Assembly: GCA_965140735.1 (NCBI GenBank)
Contig: OZ223306.1
Span: 1,612,001-1,676,000, forward strand
Direction: 5' to 3'
Origin: Fusibacter_A sp965140735
GTDB taxonomy: Bacteria > Bacillota > Clostridia > Peptostreptococcales > Acidaminobacteraceae
Length of the DNA stretch: 64,000 nucleotides
In this document: positions 27,459 to 36,949 of the stretch, in pieces
Layout of the letters: each line of letters opens with the position of its first letter
Numbering within the stretch: the first letter of the stretch is position 1
Made by a program: the position numbers and the translations under genes
The notes under the pieces: model-generated
Told to the model about the DNA's origin: nothing
Seen by the model: the letters and a program-made list of their open reading frames with translations, nothing else
Database searches by the model: none

Positions 27459-27680
27459 TATGCACCTCACTCATCTCTACTCTAAACTGCTTTCACAGCA
27501 CCTTTATTGAGTTCCTTTTCTTTGATTCTATCAGTATATCATACATTTAAAACGATTCTCTCCCTCCTAAAATTTTTTGCCCCCTAATTTTCTTCTCAGT
27601 TACAACATTTGAGTCATCTTAAGATGCCTAGTAGAAAATATTTCATCATAAATCTGAATCAGAGCGTATGCTTTACACTT

Positions 27681-27713
27681 AAAAACCTCCGACTGAAAAG
27701 TACAATCGGAGGC
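27681..27713 (-). terminator. Terminator after the S-layer protein gene
   Basis: Minus-strand CCTCCGA pairs with TCGGAGG across a 13-base loop, followed by TTTTTAAG. The rest of 27459-27764 shows no gene. Confidence 0.8.
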
Positions 27714-27764
27714 TCTATCCCTAAAATAAATCTTTAATAAAACTATTTCTCACTAACTTTTAAA

Positions 27765-30635
27765 TCATGGTGATACAGTAATTACAAAAGTCCTAATAAC
27801 AGTTGCTTTTCCTGGTTCCAAAGTAGCCACTACAACTGTAAGAGGTGATGTAGAAGGAATATTATAATCTGCACCACTTGAGTAATTGCTCCCATTAATT
27901 TGAATCAATGAGTTTGCAGATCCAGAATCTGTAACTATAATTTTAATCGCAGAAGCGGTCGTTGCTATCCACCCTGATACAGCACCAGTCGAATCAGTGC
28001 CTCCACCTGCTGGAATGGATACATTAGTAACACCACCCACTGGGTTTGTGCTACCAACTGTAAGTGTAATTGCACTTGGAGAGGTTGCTTTTATAGGATT
28101 TTCGGCTACAGAAATACTGAAAGTCCTAATAGCAGATGTTTTACCCGTTTCTGTTGTTGTAACAACAACTGTTAGAGCTGAAACTGATGTACTAATCACA
28201 TAATCCGCTCCACTTGTATAAGCGCTACTATTAATTGTAATTGATGATGTTGCTGAACCACTGTCTGTAACTGTAAATTTAATTCTATCAGCATTCATAT
28301 ACGACCAGTTTTGAACCGATCCGGTGTTATCAGTATCTCCATCTGCTGGAATTGCCACATTAGTCACACTACCCACTGGATTTGAACTCCCAACGGCAAG
28401 TGTAATTGCACTTGGTGTCGTCGCTACAGTAGTTGCTGGTGCAGAAACTGTAAACATATCCGTATCTGGATTATAACCCGTTTTGGCAAATCTCACTTTA
28501 TACATACCATCAAATGTGCCTGTTTTAGGGGTCAATAAGAACTCAGAAGCTGGTAAATATGGATCATAGTCAGAACCCACGTAGAAATTAGTACTGATCA
28601 GATTGCCTGCACCATCGAATAATTGGATATCTCCTGGGCTTAAACTTTCAAGGAGCACTGATAATCCTTTATCTTCTACAGTAACCCAAATTTTACTTTG
28701 ATCGTACATAAATGCACTAGCTTCTGTGTCATTATCAGCCCAATTTGCGAATGTGAACGCATTGCTTTGAGCTATAACGGTAGGCGTAAAAGGGTCAGTC
28801 CCTGTATAAAGCTTAAAATTGCAAGTAAAATTGTTCAAATCACCGAAATCTCCAAGTATCGCCATTGTAATCGAATTAGAAGTTTGACTGATTAACCCAT
28901 AATGACCAAAACGACTTGCATCCGAATTATAATACACATCAAAAGAATACGTTCCAGATCCAAATACAATTGTATTCGGCATCGTAATGGATGAGATATT
29001 TTGATCAAAAGTTACTGTAAAAGTATCTTTAGTTGTAGTAACACTACTTACTGCAGGCGTACTTGATGGTTCAGTAACTGTCACCACACAAATTGCAGAG
29101 AAAGACGTATTTGATACTGAAGTTGCAACGACATTGGTCGTTCCTGTAGCCACAGCTGTCACCACACCATTTAAAACAGTGGCAACACCAGTATCACTTG
29201 ATGACCAAGTCACAGATTTATTAGTTGCATTGGTTGGCATCACTGTGGCCGTTAAAGTACCTGTACTGCCGCCAACCGTTAAAGCCATCGATGATGTAGA
29301 GAGTACAACGTCAGTTACACTTACGGTGTCACCACCATTGTCATTGTCATTGCCACCGCCACTGCCACCACTCGGTGATGAAGGTGTTACAGGCGTAGAA
29401 GGCGTCCCTGGAGTTACTTCTACCACTTCATTCGGTGCCGTTTCAAAAGTAACATTCTCTACACTAACTTCTGCTGTATTTATAGTGCCTTTTCCTGTTA
29501 TTTTGATTTCTGAATTAACTTTCATTTTTTTGACAACTGTATTTTGACCTAAATTAATATTTGAATTTGCCGCCGTAGTTGAAATTGTCATCTCACTAAT
29601 AGCAGTTTCGCCTTGAGTTGAAATCGCAACATCGGGTGCATCTACTTGAACACTCTCAAAGCTACCCTCGAGAACCACACCTTGGCCTATTGCATTTTCA
29701 GAAATGATAACTTTGAGGCCATCGATATTTGTGGCAACTACGCGAACTCTACCACTGGAAGTTTTTTGAACCGTAATACTTTTGTATTTACCACCATTGA
29801 CGTGAATACTATTCGTGCCACCACCTCTAATGTACGTTTCACCTTCTACAGTCAAATTATTTAAAGTGACATCTCCATTTCCAACTTCTTCAGAAACAAT
29901 TAAATCACCTGTTATACGCAAATTTTGAAGGATGACATCATCCGATTTGATAATAACATTGTTATCTACTGTTTCCATGCCTGTTTCTGGCCCATAAGTA
30001 CCTGATTGATCGTAAACAACATATGCTTCTACGAGCGTATTGTTCAGCGCCACAACTGCTTCGCCTCTTTTAATGATATCATTAGGTCTAAATGTCCCAT
30101 CTGGATAGCCTTTCATATAGCCTGCTGCAACAACAGCATCTACGTAAGCTTTACTCCAAACTGCAATTTTTGACACATCTGAAAAGGTACTATCAGATTG
30201 CAGATTCAAAGTTAAGCCCCTAACCTTAGCAATAATAACTGCAGCTTCTTGCCTTGTAATCGATTGATCAGGTGCCATAATCTTATTTGGGTACCCTGTA
30301 ATATACCCAGCTGATACGGCATTTGATACCGTATTGTAGTACCAATCTGACATTTTAACATCTTTAAAATCAACTGCTCTGCCTTGAGTAAAATAAAAGG
30401 CTCTATTGACTAATGCCATAAACTCAGCCCTGCTAATTGCATCATCTGGTTTAAAAGTATTGTCAGGATAACCACTTACTAACCCATTAGCTACCCACTC
30501 TTTAATAACATTTTCAGCCCAATGTCCTGCGATATCATCAATACTTGCAAATGATACAACTGGAATCATAGTTGCTAACAAAATCATTGTCGTCAATAAC
30601 GCAATTAATTTGTTTCCCCGTTTTTTATGTTTCAT
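27765..30635 (-). CDS. S-layer homology protein with Ig-like (Big2) and tandem C-terminal domains
   Basis: A 956-residue surface protein. After a signal peptide (cleavage near VVSFA, about residue 31) come three SLH domains (AGHWAENVIKEWVANGLVSG, VKMSDWYYNTVSNAVSAGYI, ISKIAVWSKAYVDAVVAAGY-like), which hold proteins on secondary cell-wall polymers. Then a beta-rich region, a G/N/D linker, a Big2 Ig-like domain (VTDVVLSTSSMALTVG) and two tandem C-terminal repeats of about 107-112 residues. No enzyme motif is seen, so it is an S-layer or adhesin-type structural protein. ATG 30635 follows AAGGAGG; the longer frame to 30668 has no site. Confidence 0.88.
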   Translation of the reverse strand: MKHKKRGNKLIALLTTMILLATMIPVVSFASIDDIAGHWAENVIKEWVANGLVSGYPDNTFKPDDAISRAEFMALVNRAFYFTQGRAVDFKDVKMSDWYYNTVSNAVSAGYITGYPNKIMAPDQSITRQEAAVIIAKVRGLTLNLQSDSTFSDVSKIAVWSKAYVDAVVAAGYMKGYPDGTFRPNDIIKRGEAVVALNNTLVEAYVVYDQSGTYGPETGMETVDNNVIIKSDDVILQNLRITGDLIVSEEVGNGDVTLNNLTVEGETYIRGGGTNSIHVNGGKYKSITVQKTSSGRVRVVATNIDGLKVIISENAIGQGVVLEGSFESVQVDAPDVAISTQGETAISEMTISTTAANSNINLGQNTVVKKMKVNSEIKITGKGTINTAEVSVENVTFETAPNEVVEVTPGTPSTPVTPSSPSGGSGGGNDNDNGGDTVSVTDVVLSTSSMALTVGGSTGTLTATVMPTNATNKSVTWSSSDTGVATVLNGVVTAVATGTTNVVATSVSNTSFSAICVVTVTEPSSTPAVSSVTTTKDTFTVTFDQNISSITMPNTIVFGSGTYSFDVYYNSDASRFGHYGLISQTSNSITMAILGDFGDLNNFTCNFKLYTGTDPFTPTVIAQSNAFTFANWADNDTEASAFMYDQSKIWVTVEDKGLSVLLESLSPGDIQLFDGAGNLISTNFYVGSDYDPYLPASEFLLTPKTGTFDGMYKVRFAKTGYNPDTDMFTVSAPATTVATTPSAITLAVGSSNPVGSVTNVAIPADGDTDNTGSVQNWSYMNADRIKFTVTDSGSATSSITINSSAYTSGADYVISTSVSALTVVVTTTETGKTSAIRTFSISVAENPIKATSPSAITLTVGSTNPVGGVTNVSIPAGGGTDSTGAVSGWIATTASAIKIIVTDSGSANSLIQINGSNYSSGADYNIPSTSPLTVVVATLEPGKATVIRTFVITVSP
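27768..28424 (-). repeat. Tandem repeat encoding two C-terminal domains of the SLH protein
   Basis: Two adjacent copies (28424-28089 and 28088-27768) encode similar modules, each starting A-T-x-PSAITL-x-VGS-x-NPVG and containing VTDSGSA and SGADY. Similarity extends to the DNA, indicating a fairly recent duplication within the gene. Confidence 0.8.
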
Positions 30636-30907
30636 CAATACCTCCTTATCAAATATTTTAGTGCACAACCACGATCATATTATTATCTGATATCAATCTA
30701 CTTTTCTACAACATCCACCTCCTTTTACCCCTTTTTTCTCAGTTCGTCTATTGCTCTAGTTGTTTTATGTATTATCACCCTGTATAAATATAAACCTTAC
30801 ATACCCATTATTAAAAAAAAATCTCTTTAAGTTTAATAAAATATTATTTTTTAACCTTTTTCCAAAGTGACAATAATGCGTACCATTACAAATAGTTTAT
30901 AAAATAA

Positions 30908-30973
30908 TAAAACCACACACCCTGACATGTCTCAACTCATAAAAGAGTCAATTACAAATCAAAATGTGTGGTC
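30908..30973 (-). terminator. Terminator after the dicarboxylate symporter
   Basis: Minus-strand CCACACA and TGTGTGG form an outer stem with a nested TGACTC/GAGTTGA-type hairpin, followed by TTTTATTATTTT. The stretch 30636-30907 otherwise shows no gene. Confidence 0.65.
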
Positions 30974-31032
30974 TCATCGTGTTTTATATTTATGTTTATT
31001 TCTTTTGATTCTATTATTCAATGCTCTAGTGA

Positions 31033-32310
31033 CTAAGCCACCTCTACATCAGCATCAAGTTCATTTGGTGCATAAAAAATAGTTTCGTCAAATTCATTTT
31101 CTGTCTTAGCAACGATAAGCGTACAAACAGCATCCCCTGTGATATTAATGACCGTTCTACACATATCTAAAATTCTATCAATCCCTAAGATTAATCCAAT
31201 CGCTTCAACTGGTAATCCAACTTGTACAAGCACCATAGATAACATAACCAGACCAACGCCAGGAACGCCTGCAGTCCCTATAGATGCAATCGTAGCCGTT
31301 AAAATTACAGTTGCAAAATCACCTATTCCTAACGGAATACCGTATAGCTGTGCAATAAAAACAGTTGCAACACCTTGCATGATTGCAGTACCATCCATAT
31401 TAATCGTTGCACCAAGTGGTAATGTAAAAGAAGCAAGCTCTTTCTTAACGCCTAATCTCTTTTCAACCGTTTCTATTGTAACTGGAAGTGTTGCACTACT
31501 TGAAGAGGTAGAAAATGCAACTGCCATAGCGGGTGCAAAATTTTTGAAAAACTGAACTGGACTGAGTTTAGTAATTGCATATAGGAGCCCTTGATATGTC
31601 AAGAGGCCGTGAATCACAAGTGCGCCTAAAACACAAAGCATGTAGACAAGCAAAGAACCAATCGCATCAAATCCAAAAGTTGCTAAAGTCTTGCCCACTA
31701 GAGCAAACACGCCATAAGGTGCAAATTTCATAATCAACATAACCATTTGAAGAATAACCTCATTGACTTGTTCCAATAGTGCCTTAACCATTTTAGCTTT
31801 TTCGCCTATAACTGTAATGGCCGTTCCAGATAAAAGCGCAAATATGATAATTTGGAGCATATTGCCTTTTGCCATTGCATCGATAGGATTGGTAGGTACC
31901 ATATTAATCAACACATTGACAAATGCTGGGCTCTCTTTTGCCTCAAATGACACCTCTTGAGCTGTCATCTGCATAAAAGAACCTGGCTTGACAAGTGACC
32001 CAACAATAATTGCAATTGTAATGGCAATCGCTGTCGTCAATAGATAAAAGCCTATCGTCTTACCACCAATTCTACCCAGTTTCTTAATGTCGCCTATTTG
32101 TGCTGCACCAAGTGTAAGTGATACAAAAACAAGTGGTACAACCATCATTTTAATAAGTGCTATAAAAACCGAACCCAATAAAACAAACCCAAAACCTACG
32201 ACGTAATCTTTTACAATCACGTTATCGCCAAACGGATTTAAAATTAACCCGACGATGGCTCCCAATAGCATAGCAATCAGAATTCTTTTCGTTAAATTTG
32301 TACCTTTCAT
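31033..32310 (-). CDS. Dicarboxylate/amino acid:cation symporter (DAACS family)
   Basis: A 425-residue membrane transporter that imports a dicarboxylate or acidic amino acid with protons or sodium. The serine-rich loop FSTSSSSATLPV and the NMDGTAIMQGVATVF motif on TM7 identify the GltP/DctA family, with about eight membrane segments and two re-entrant loops. I chose ATG 32310, preceded by AAAGGGGGAACAAC; the frame to 32355 includes the promoter. The next upstream genes encode a YcbA/YcbB-like two-component system, and paired direct repeats lie before the promoter, so it is probably induced by its substrate. Confidence 0.93.
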   Translation of the reverse strand: MKGTNLTKRILIAMLLGAIVGLILNPFGDNVIVKDYVVGFGFVLLGSVFIALIKMMVVPLVFVSLTLGAAQIGDIKKLGRIGGKTIGFYLLTTAIAITIAIIVGSLVKPGSFMQMTAQEVSFEAKESPAFVNVLINMVPTNPIDAMAKGNMLQIIIFALLSGTAITVIGEKAKMVKALLEQVNEVILQMVMLIMKFAPYGVFALVGKTLATFGFDAIGSLLVYMLCVLGALVIHGLLTYQGLLYAITKLSPVQFFKNFAPAMAVAFSTSSSSATLPVTIETVEKRLGVKKELASFTLPLGATINMDGTAIMQGVATVFIAQLYGIPLGIGDFATVILTATIASIGTAGVPGVGLVMLSMVLVQVGLPVEAIGLILGIDRILDMCRTVINITGDAVCTLIVAKTENEFDETIFYAPNELDADVEVA

Positions 32311-32367
32311 GTTGTTCCCCCTTTTTAATAATTCAAAATAAATAGAGCATCTCAATAATACACCCTA

Positions 32368-32416
32368 TTTATATCCGAGAGACTACACAATCCTACAAAT
32401 TATTACAGAATCCTAC
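32368..32416 (-). promoter_or_regulatory. Symporter promoter with paired direct repeats
   Basis: On the minus strand two 13-base repeats, GTAGGATTCTGTA (32416-32404) and GTAGGATTGTGTA (32396-32384), are spaced exactly 20 bases apart, two helical turns, just before a TATAAA -10-like box (32373-32368). A poor -35 box plus phased direct repeats suits an activator-dependent promoter, the likely activator being the adjacent response regulator. Confidence 0.6.
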
Positions 32417-32449
32417 TAAAATTAATGTCTTTTTTGTAATAAAGCATGT

Positions 32450-33349
32450 CTATTTGTTCATTTCTATGATCAATCCTGCAATAAACTTTTTAATATTAAT
32501 CTTACCAGGATCTTTTGAACGTTTTTTGAGATATTCCATTTCTTTTCTCACTTCTCTAAAATCAAACAAAGTATTCGCATAACGATCAAAATAGATATTT
32601 TCATAATCATCTAGACCTATTTCTGCAATTGTTTCTAATGCTTGTCCTATCGTTCGCCTTATGCGTTGTTCAATCGTCTTTTCGTTTACAATCTCGCCTT
32701 TTTCTCTCTCATACTTATCGCTTACATAAGTATAGAGTTCAGAAAGTCGATAATCCAATACTTTTTTTCTTATGCCATCATCGAATCCGAGAATAAACTC
32801 AACAATATGGAGAATGTCTTTAGTACCAGAATCGCTAATTACGCCCAAGTGGGATAGAATCTCTTTTGCACTAGAAAGTGGATCCTGATCTATCTTTTTT
32901 ATTTCAATCACTTGCTCGCCATTGAGAGACTGCATGTTTTTAAAAGCGGATTGAAATGAATCAATCACTTTTTTCATTCTTAACTTCTCATCAATACGTT
33001 TGACCACATTAATCACTTCAATAACATTGATAGGCTTATTAATATAAAACTCTATACCGCTGTTATAAGCTTTAGAAACCATATCCTTGGCATGTACTTC
33101 ACTGATCATAATAAAAGGCAGATCTTTAAATTGAGGTTTCAATTGAGTGACCAGTGTGATACCATCAATTTTAGGCAATAATAGATCCACAATTACAATA
33201 TCTGGCTTTAATTTTATAATTTCATTAACCGCATGCGCACCCGTAGTATCTTTGCCGATTACATCACCCAATTTTTGATTGACAATAATCTTCGAGAGTA
33301 TGCTGATAACACTTATATCATCATCTATTAGATAGAAATTATAATTCAT
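32450..33349 (-). CDS. Response regulator with YcbB-type output domain
   Basis: The receiver domain (residues 1-120) has the acidic pocket LIDDD, phosphoacceptor Asp55 in DIVIVDLLLPKIDG and the conserved lysine in FYINKPIN. The C-terminal half, with RRTIGQALETIAEIGLDD and FREVRKEMEYLKKR, matches the YcbB (GlnL) DNA-binding domain family, known from the glutamine-sensing GlnK-GlnL pair of Bacillus subtilis. ATG 33349 follows GAGGTG. It starts 23 bases after the kinase gene and lies upstream of the symporter, the likely target. Confidence 0.88.
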   Translation of the reverse strand: MNYNFYLIDDDISVISILSKIIVNQKLGDVIGKDTTGAHAVNEIIKLKPDIVIVDLLLPKIDGITLVTQLKPQFKDLPFIMISEVHAKDMVSKAYNSGIEFYINKPINVIEVINVVKRIDEKLRMKKVIDSFQSAFKNMQSLNGEQVIEIKKIDQDPLSSAKEILSHLGVISDSGTKDILHIVEFILGFDDGIRKKVLDYRLSELYTYVSDKYEREKGEIVNEKTIEQRIRRTIGQALETIAEIGLDDYENIYFDRYANTLFDFREVRKEMEYLKKRSKDPGKINIKKFIAGLIIEMNK

Positions 33350-33372
33350 AAACACCTCTTCTATTCATTATA

Positions 33373-34680
33373 CTAGTGGAGTTCTGTATCTTCACGATCA
33401 TTTACCAAACGATCTCTTGGAATCATTATGTTAAAATTAGTGCTAATACCCTTCTGAGATTCTACGATTAGTTTGCCCTCTAATATTTCTTCAATAAGGT
33501 ATTTGACATGTGTTAAGCCAATCCCAGATGACATAATTCCATTGATTTCATTATATTTAGTCGAAAATCCTGGTTCAAAGATGAGGTTCAAATCCACTTC
33601 TTCTATACCGGCACCATCATCGTACACACTTATAAATACACAATCATCTTGCAAGTTTTCATAAATACTGATTAATCCGGAATAATCAATTGCTTCAATT
33701 GCATTTACCACGAGGTTATTCAGTACTGAAATCAAGGTGAAGTATGCACTGGTTTTAAAGTTATAAAACTTATTGACCTGAAATACAATTTTCTTGCCTT
33801 TAGATTCCGCTAATTTTCGATTCGTCTCAGCCACAATATTCAGTATTTCAAAAAAAGACATTTGAAAATTTGAAGTCTCTTCGATAGTTTTCTCTATACC
33901 TGCAATCACTCTTGTATAATCTTTTTTAATCTCATGGATATCCTTTGCCACGGTTAATATCGCTGTTTTCTCTTTATGATTCTCTATGCGCTCATAAATT
34001 TCAAAGCTTCGTCTCATGGCGTCTTCAATATCATTCTTTGATTTTCTGAGAAAAAACAACTCTGTTTTTAAACTCGACATGAGCACAATCTTCTCCACAA
34101 ATTTTTGATGATTTTGACGCTCTTTCATATGCTGTAAATAATAACCCGAAATATAAATCATAATGGTTGTGAAGATCGTTCTAAACAAGCCAATGATAAT
34201 AATCGTATAAATGACTTGTTCAAAATTAGCATTTTGCCATTCTTGTCTTATAATGACTTCGATAATATTGGGAATGCTATCACAAATCCAAATGCTCAAA
34301 AAAAGTGCCAAAGGATTTTTAAGAAAACTTCTAACATTTAATAGTACAAAAAAGATACTGTAAAAAACATAAAAAAAGATCACTGGATAATAAATCTGAA
34401 AAGCTTCTAAATATGTACCGTTCTGATTAAATACAAAAACAGAACTTCTCACAAGAAACATCAATATTCCAACCAGATTAATAACTGAGAGTGGATTGAT
34501 TTCCTTGAATGTCAACATGAGGATATTGAGAACTACAACTGCAAAAGTAAGTCTAAATTCAGTTCCAAATGGTTCAAAATAGATCTGCCCCATAAAGGTG
34601 GTAAAAACAGCTACCAAAATAATCTTTTCTAAACTTCTTGAGTTTTGATTGATCAAAATCTTACCACACCCCATAATCAT
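33373..34680 (-). CDS. Membrane sensor histidine kinase (YcbA-like)
   Basis: Six or so N-terminal membrane segments (about residues 20-190) are followed by a coiled coil, a phosphoacceptor region DIHEIKKDYTRVI near residue 248 and a GHKL ATPase with N box NNLVVNAIEAID, G1 DDGAGIEE and G2 GIGLTHVKYLIEE. It phosphorylates the adjacent regulator. The integral sensor with no extracellular domain suggests a membrane-embedded or transporter-derived signal. The start is uncertain: ATG 34680 and 34674 lack a clear binding site, and a downstream TTG after GGGGTGTGG is possible. Confidence 0.86.
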   Translation of the reverse strand: MIMGCGKILINQNSRSLEKIILVAVFTTFMGQIYFEPFGTEFRLTFAVVVLNILMLTFKEINPLSVINLVGILMFLVRSSVFVFNQNGTYLEAFQIYYPVIFFYVFYSIFFVLLNVRSFLKNPLALFLSIWICDSIPNIIEVIIRQEWQNANFEQVIYTIIIIGLFRTIFTTIMIYISGYYLQHMKERQNHQKFVEKIVLMSSLKTELFFLRKSKNDIEDAMRRSFEIYERIENHKEKTAILTVAKDIHEIKKDYTRVIAGIEKTIEETSNFQMSFFEILNIVAETNRKLAESKGKKIVFQVNKFYNFKTSAYFTLISVLNNLVVNAIEAIDYSGLISIYENLQDDCVFISVYDDGAGIEEVDLNLIFEPGFSTKYNEINGIMSSGIGLTHVKYLIEEILEGKLIVESQKGISTNFNIMIPRDRLVNDREDTELH

Positions 34681-34726
34681 AGTACGTTCATTTTATCATA
34701 TTATATTCAAAACATAAATAAAACGT

Positions 34727-34760
34727 ATATCCAAATGAATGAGCTCATCTAGATATACGC
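34727..34760 (-). terminator. Terminator after the aminotransferase gene
   Basis: Minus-strand CGTATATC and GATATACG, extended by further weak pairs around GCTC, followed by TTTTATTT. It separates the aminotransferase from the kinase gene. Confidence 0.65.
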
Positions 34761-34780
34761 CTTTAAATCAAAATATTTAA

Positions 34781-35971
34781 TTATTCTTTTTCACAAAATT
34801 TCTTAAGTCTTTTTAAGCCCTCTTCTATATTGGACATACTCGTCGCATAAGAAAGTCTAAGATAATCGTCCGCACCAAATGCAATCCCTGGAATAACTGC
34901 AATGTTGGCTTCATCTAATAGTAATGATGCCAAATCAATTGAGTTTTTAATATCAACCCCACTTATGGTTTTTCCCAAGAAGTGCGCTATATTAACCATC
35001 ACATAAAAGGCACCTTCTGGTTCAACGCAACTAACATTTTGAATTTCATTGATGGTTTTAACCATATATTGACGTCTCTCATCAAATGCTTTACGCATTT
35101 CTTCTATTGGTGCTTGATTGCCATTCAGTGCTTCAATACTTGCGTACTGTGCAATTGTATTCGGATTAGAAGTCGCATGGGATTGAATATTACCCATAAT
35201 TTTAGCAATCTCAAGAGTACATGCAGTGTAGCCAATTCGCCAGCCTGTCATAGCATATGCTTTGCTCAACCCATTTACCACAATGGTTCTCTCTTTGAAA
35301 TCCTCTGAAAGTGCTGCAATCGAGTAATGTTTTTTGCCATAGATTAATTTTTCATAGATTTCATCAGATATAATATAGAGATCATGTTTCTGAGCAAATT
35401 CGCCAATCTCATAAAGCTCTTCTTTTGAATAGACAGCCCCAGCCGGATTGTTAGGACTATTTATGATAATAGCCTTCGTTTTCGCAGTTACTGCTTGTTC
35501 AAGCTGATCCCTTGTCACTTTAAATAAATTTGAAGCTTGTGCTTCGACTAAAACAGGAACGCCATCTGCCATCTTCACAAGTTCATAGTAACTTACCCAA
35601 TATGGTGAAGGAATTATAACTTCATCCTCAGGATTTAAAAGAGCTTGTAATGTATTAAAGAGTGAATGTTTTGCCCCTGATGAGACCACAATTTGTTCTG
35701 GCTTATAATCTAGTTCATTATCTCTTTTTAATTTGTTACAGATGGCTTGCTTCAGTTCCATAAGACCAGATGCAGCCGTATAACCATTGCCACCTTTTTC
35801 AATTTGCTTAATAGCAGCTGTTCGAATGTATTCAGGTGTATTAAAATCAGGTTCTCCTGCACTAAAACTTACAATGTCGATACCACTATCTTTTAATTGT
35901 TTTGCTTTCGCTGTAATAGCCAAAGTCATAGAAGCTGAAATACCACCATTTTTAATAGACAAAGATTTCAT
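34781..35971 (-). CDS. Pyridoxal-phosphate aminotransferase, class I (aspartate aminotransferase-like)
   Basis: A 396-residue fold-type I enzyme moving amino groups between amino acids and 2-oxoacids. Seen are SAGEPDFNTP, the cofactor-binding SSGAKHSL, NSPNNPAGAVY, the aspartate in IISDEIYEKL, the Schiff-base lysine in VNGLSKAYAMTGWR (about 235) and the arginine in LRLSYATS. This is the bacterial Ib aspartate aminotransferase pattern, though specificity cannot be fixed. ATG 35971 follows GGAGG by 8 bases; the TTG five codons earlier overlaps that site. Monocistronic. Confidence 0.9.
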   Translation of the reverse strand: MKSLSIKNGGISASMTLAITAKAKQLKDSGIDIVSFSAGEPDFNTPEYIRTAAIKQIEKGGNGYTAASGLMELKQAICNKLKRDNELDYKPEQIVVSSGAKHSLFNTLQALLNPEDEVIIPSPYWVSYYELVKMADGVPVLVEAQASNLFKVTRDQLEQAVTAKTKAIIINSPNNPAGAVYSKEELYEIGEFAQKHDLYIISDEIYEKLIYGKKHYSIAALSEDFKERTIVVNGLSKAYAMTGWRIGYTACTLEIAKIMGNIQSHATSNPNTIAQYASIEALNGNQAPIEEMRKAFDERRQYMVKTINEIQNVSCVEPEGAFYVMVNIAHFLGKTISGVDIKNSIDLASLLLDEANIAVIPGIAFGADDYLRLSYATSMSNIEEGLKRLKKFCEKE

Positions 35972-36109
35972 AAATTTGACCTCCAATAATCTCTAAAATT
36001 ATGTTCATTATAACAACTCTTTTACAAGATGTACACGCTTATTGTTAAGCTTTTTTCATATAATGTTTTTCTTTATTAAGTTTTCCACGATATATTATTT
36101 AAAATAATT

Positions 36110-36730
36110 TCATCGTTTCAGATTTTCAACCTGCGGCTCGTGTATACATTTGAATTTCAAACCATCAAATTTATAAATATGCAATTTTGCATTTCCTGCC
36201 ACGTGATAATCTCTTATCTTTTCAATCTTGTCACCATTGAAGATTAATCTCAGCATCATCAGTGTAATCCCATGAGTGACAATCATAACGCGTTTAACAC
36301 AATTTACTTCAAAATGCCTATCCAGTAAATCCTTTACAAAAGCATTCACCCGTTCATAGAGTACATGATAATCTTCACCATCTTTAATGGTGAATTTTTC
36401 AGGTTCATAGTAATATTGTCTATACGCCTCTGGATATTTATTTTCAATCTCCTCTGAAAACATGCCTTGCCAAGGCCCAAGTCCGATCTCTCTCAAGCGA
36501 TTGTCACAGGTTATACTGACGGCATTACCCGTTGCAATTTCAAGAGTCTTAAGTGCGCGATTTGATGGAGAAGAATAATAAGCATCAAAATTGAGCATTT
36601 TAATTTCTTTGCCTAAATGGTGAGCACTTTGTATACCGTTTTCAGTTAATGGAGAGTTCAGCCATCCCTGCATTTTCCCTAGAACATTCCATTCTGTTTG
36701 TCCATGTCTCGCCATATATATTTCTAGCAT
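36110..36730 (-). CDS. Histidine phosphatase family protein
   Basis: A 206-residue member of the phosphoglycerate-mutase-like histidine phosphatases. The catalytic RHG motif is in MARHGQTEWN (histidine about residue 9), with YSSPSNRALKT, the glutamate in LREIGLGPWQG and the second histidine in MIVTHGITL. It resembles broad-specificity phosphatases rather than glycolytic mutase. ATG 36730 is preceded by AAAGGAGGC; the frame to 36748 starts inside that site. Substrate unknown. Confidence 0.88.
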   Translation of the reverse strand: MLEIYMARHGQTEWNVLGKMQGWLNSPLTENGIQSAHHLGKEIKMLNFDAYYSSPSNRALKTLEIATGNAVSITCDNRLREIGLGPWQGMFSEEIENKYPEAYRQYYYEPEKFTIKDGEDYHVLYERVNAFVKDLLDRHFEVNCVKRVMIVTHGITLMMLRLIFNGDKIEKIRDYHVAGNAKLHIYKFDGLKFKCIHEPQVENLKR

Positions 36731-36875
36731 TAAAGCCTCCTTTGCCACATGTAATCTCTACTATTTTATATGATATCTTCATAGATTTACAAGGTTAATT
36801 CAATAAAACCACTTAAAAATATCCTAATAAACTCGTTTTAGATAAATTATTGACATAATCGTCTTTCACAGACGA

Positions 36876-36920
36876 CAAAAAGAACCATATGCCAACTATT
36901 CAGAAGACGTATAGTTCTTA
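36876..36920 (-). terminator. Terminator after the DUF975 gene
   Basis: Minus-strand AAGAACTATA pairs with TATGGTTCTT (one G-U pair) across a long loop, followed by TTTTTG. Confidence 0.65.
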
Positions 36921-36949
36921 TTCTATTTATCTATATTCTAGTATTTATT

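Noticed and set aside
29134..29547. A 137-residue plus-strand frame opposite the S-layer gene
   Set aside because: It is the antisense of the Thr/Val-rich Big2 region; low complexity explains the open frame.
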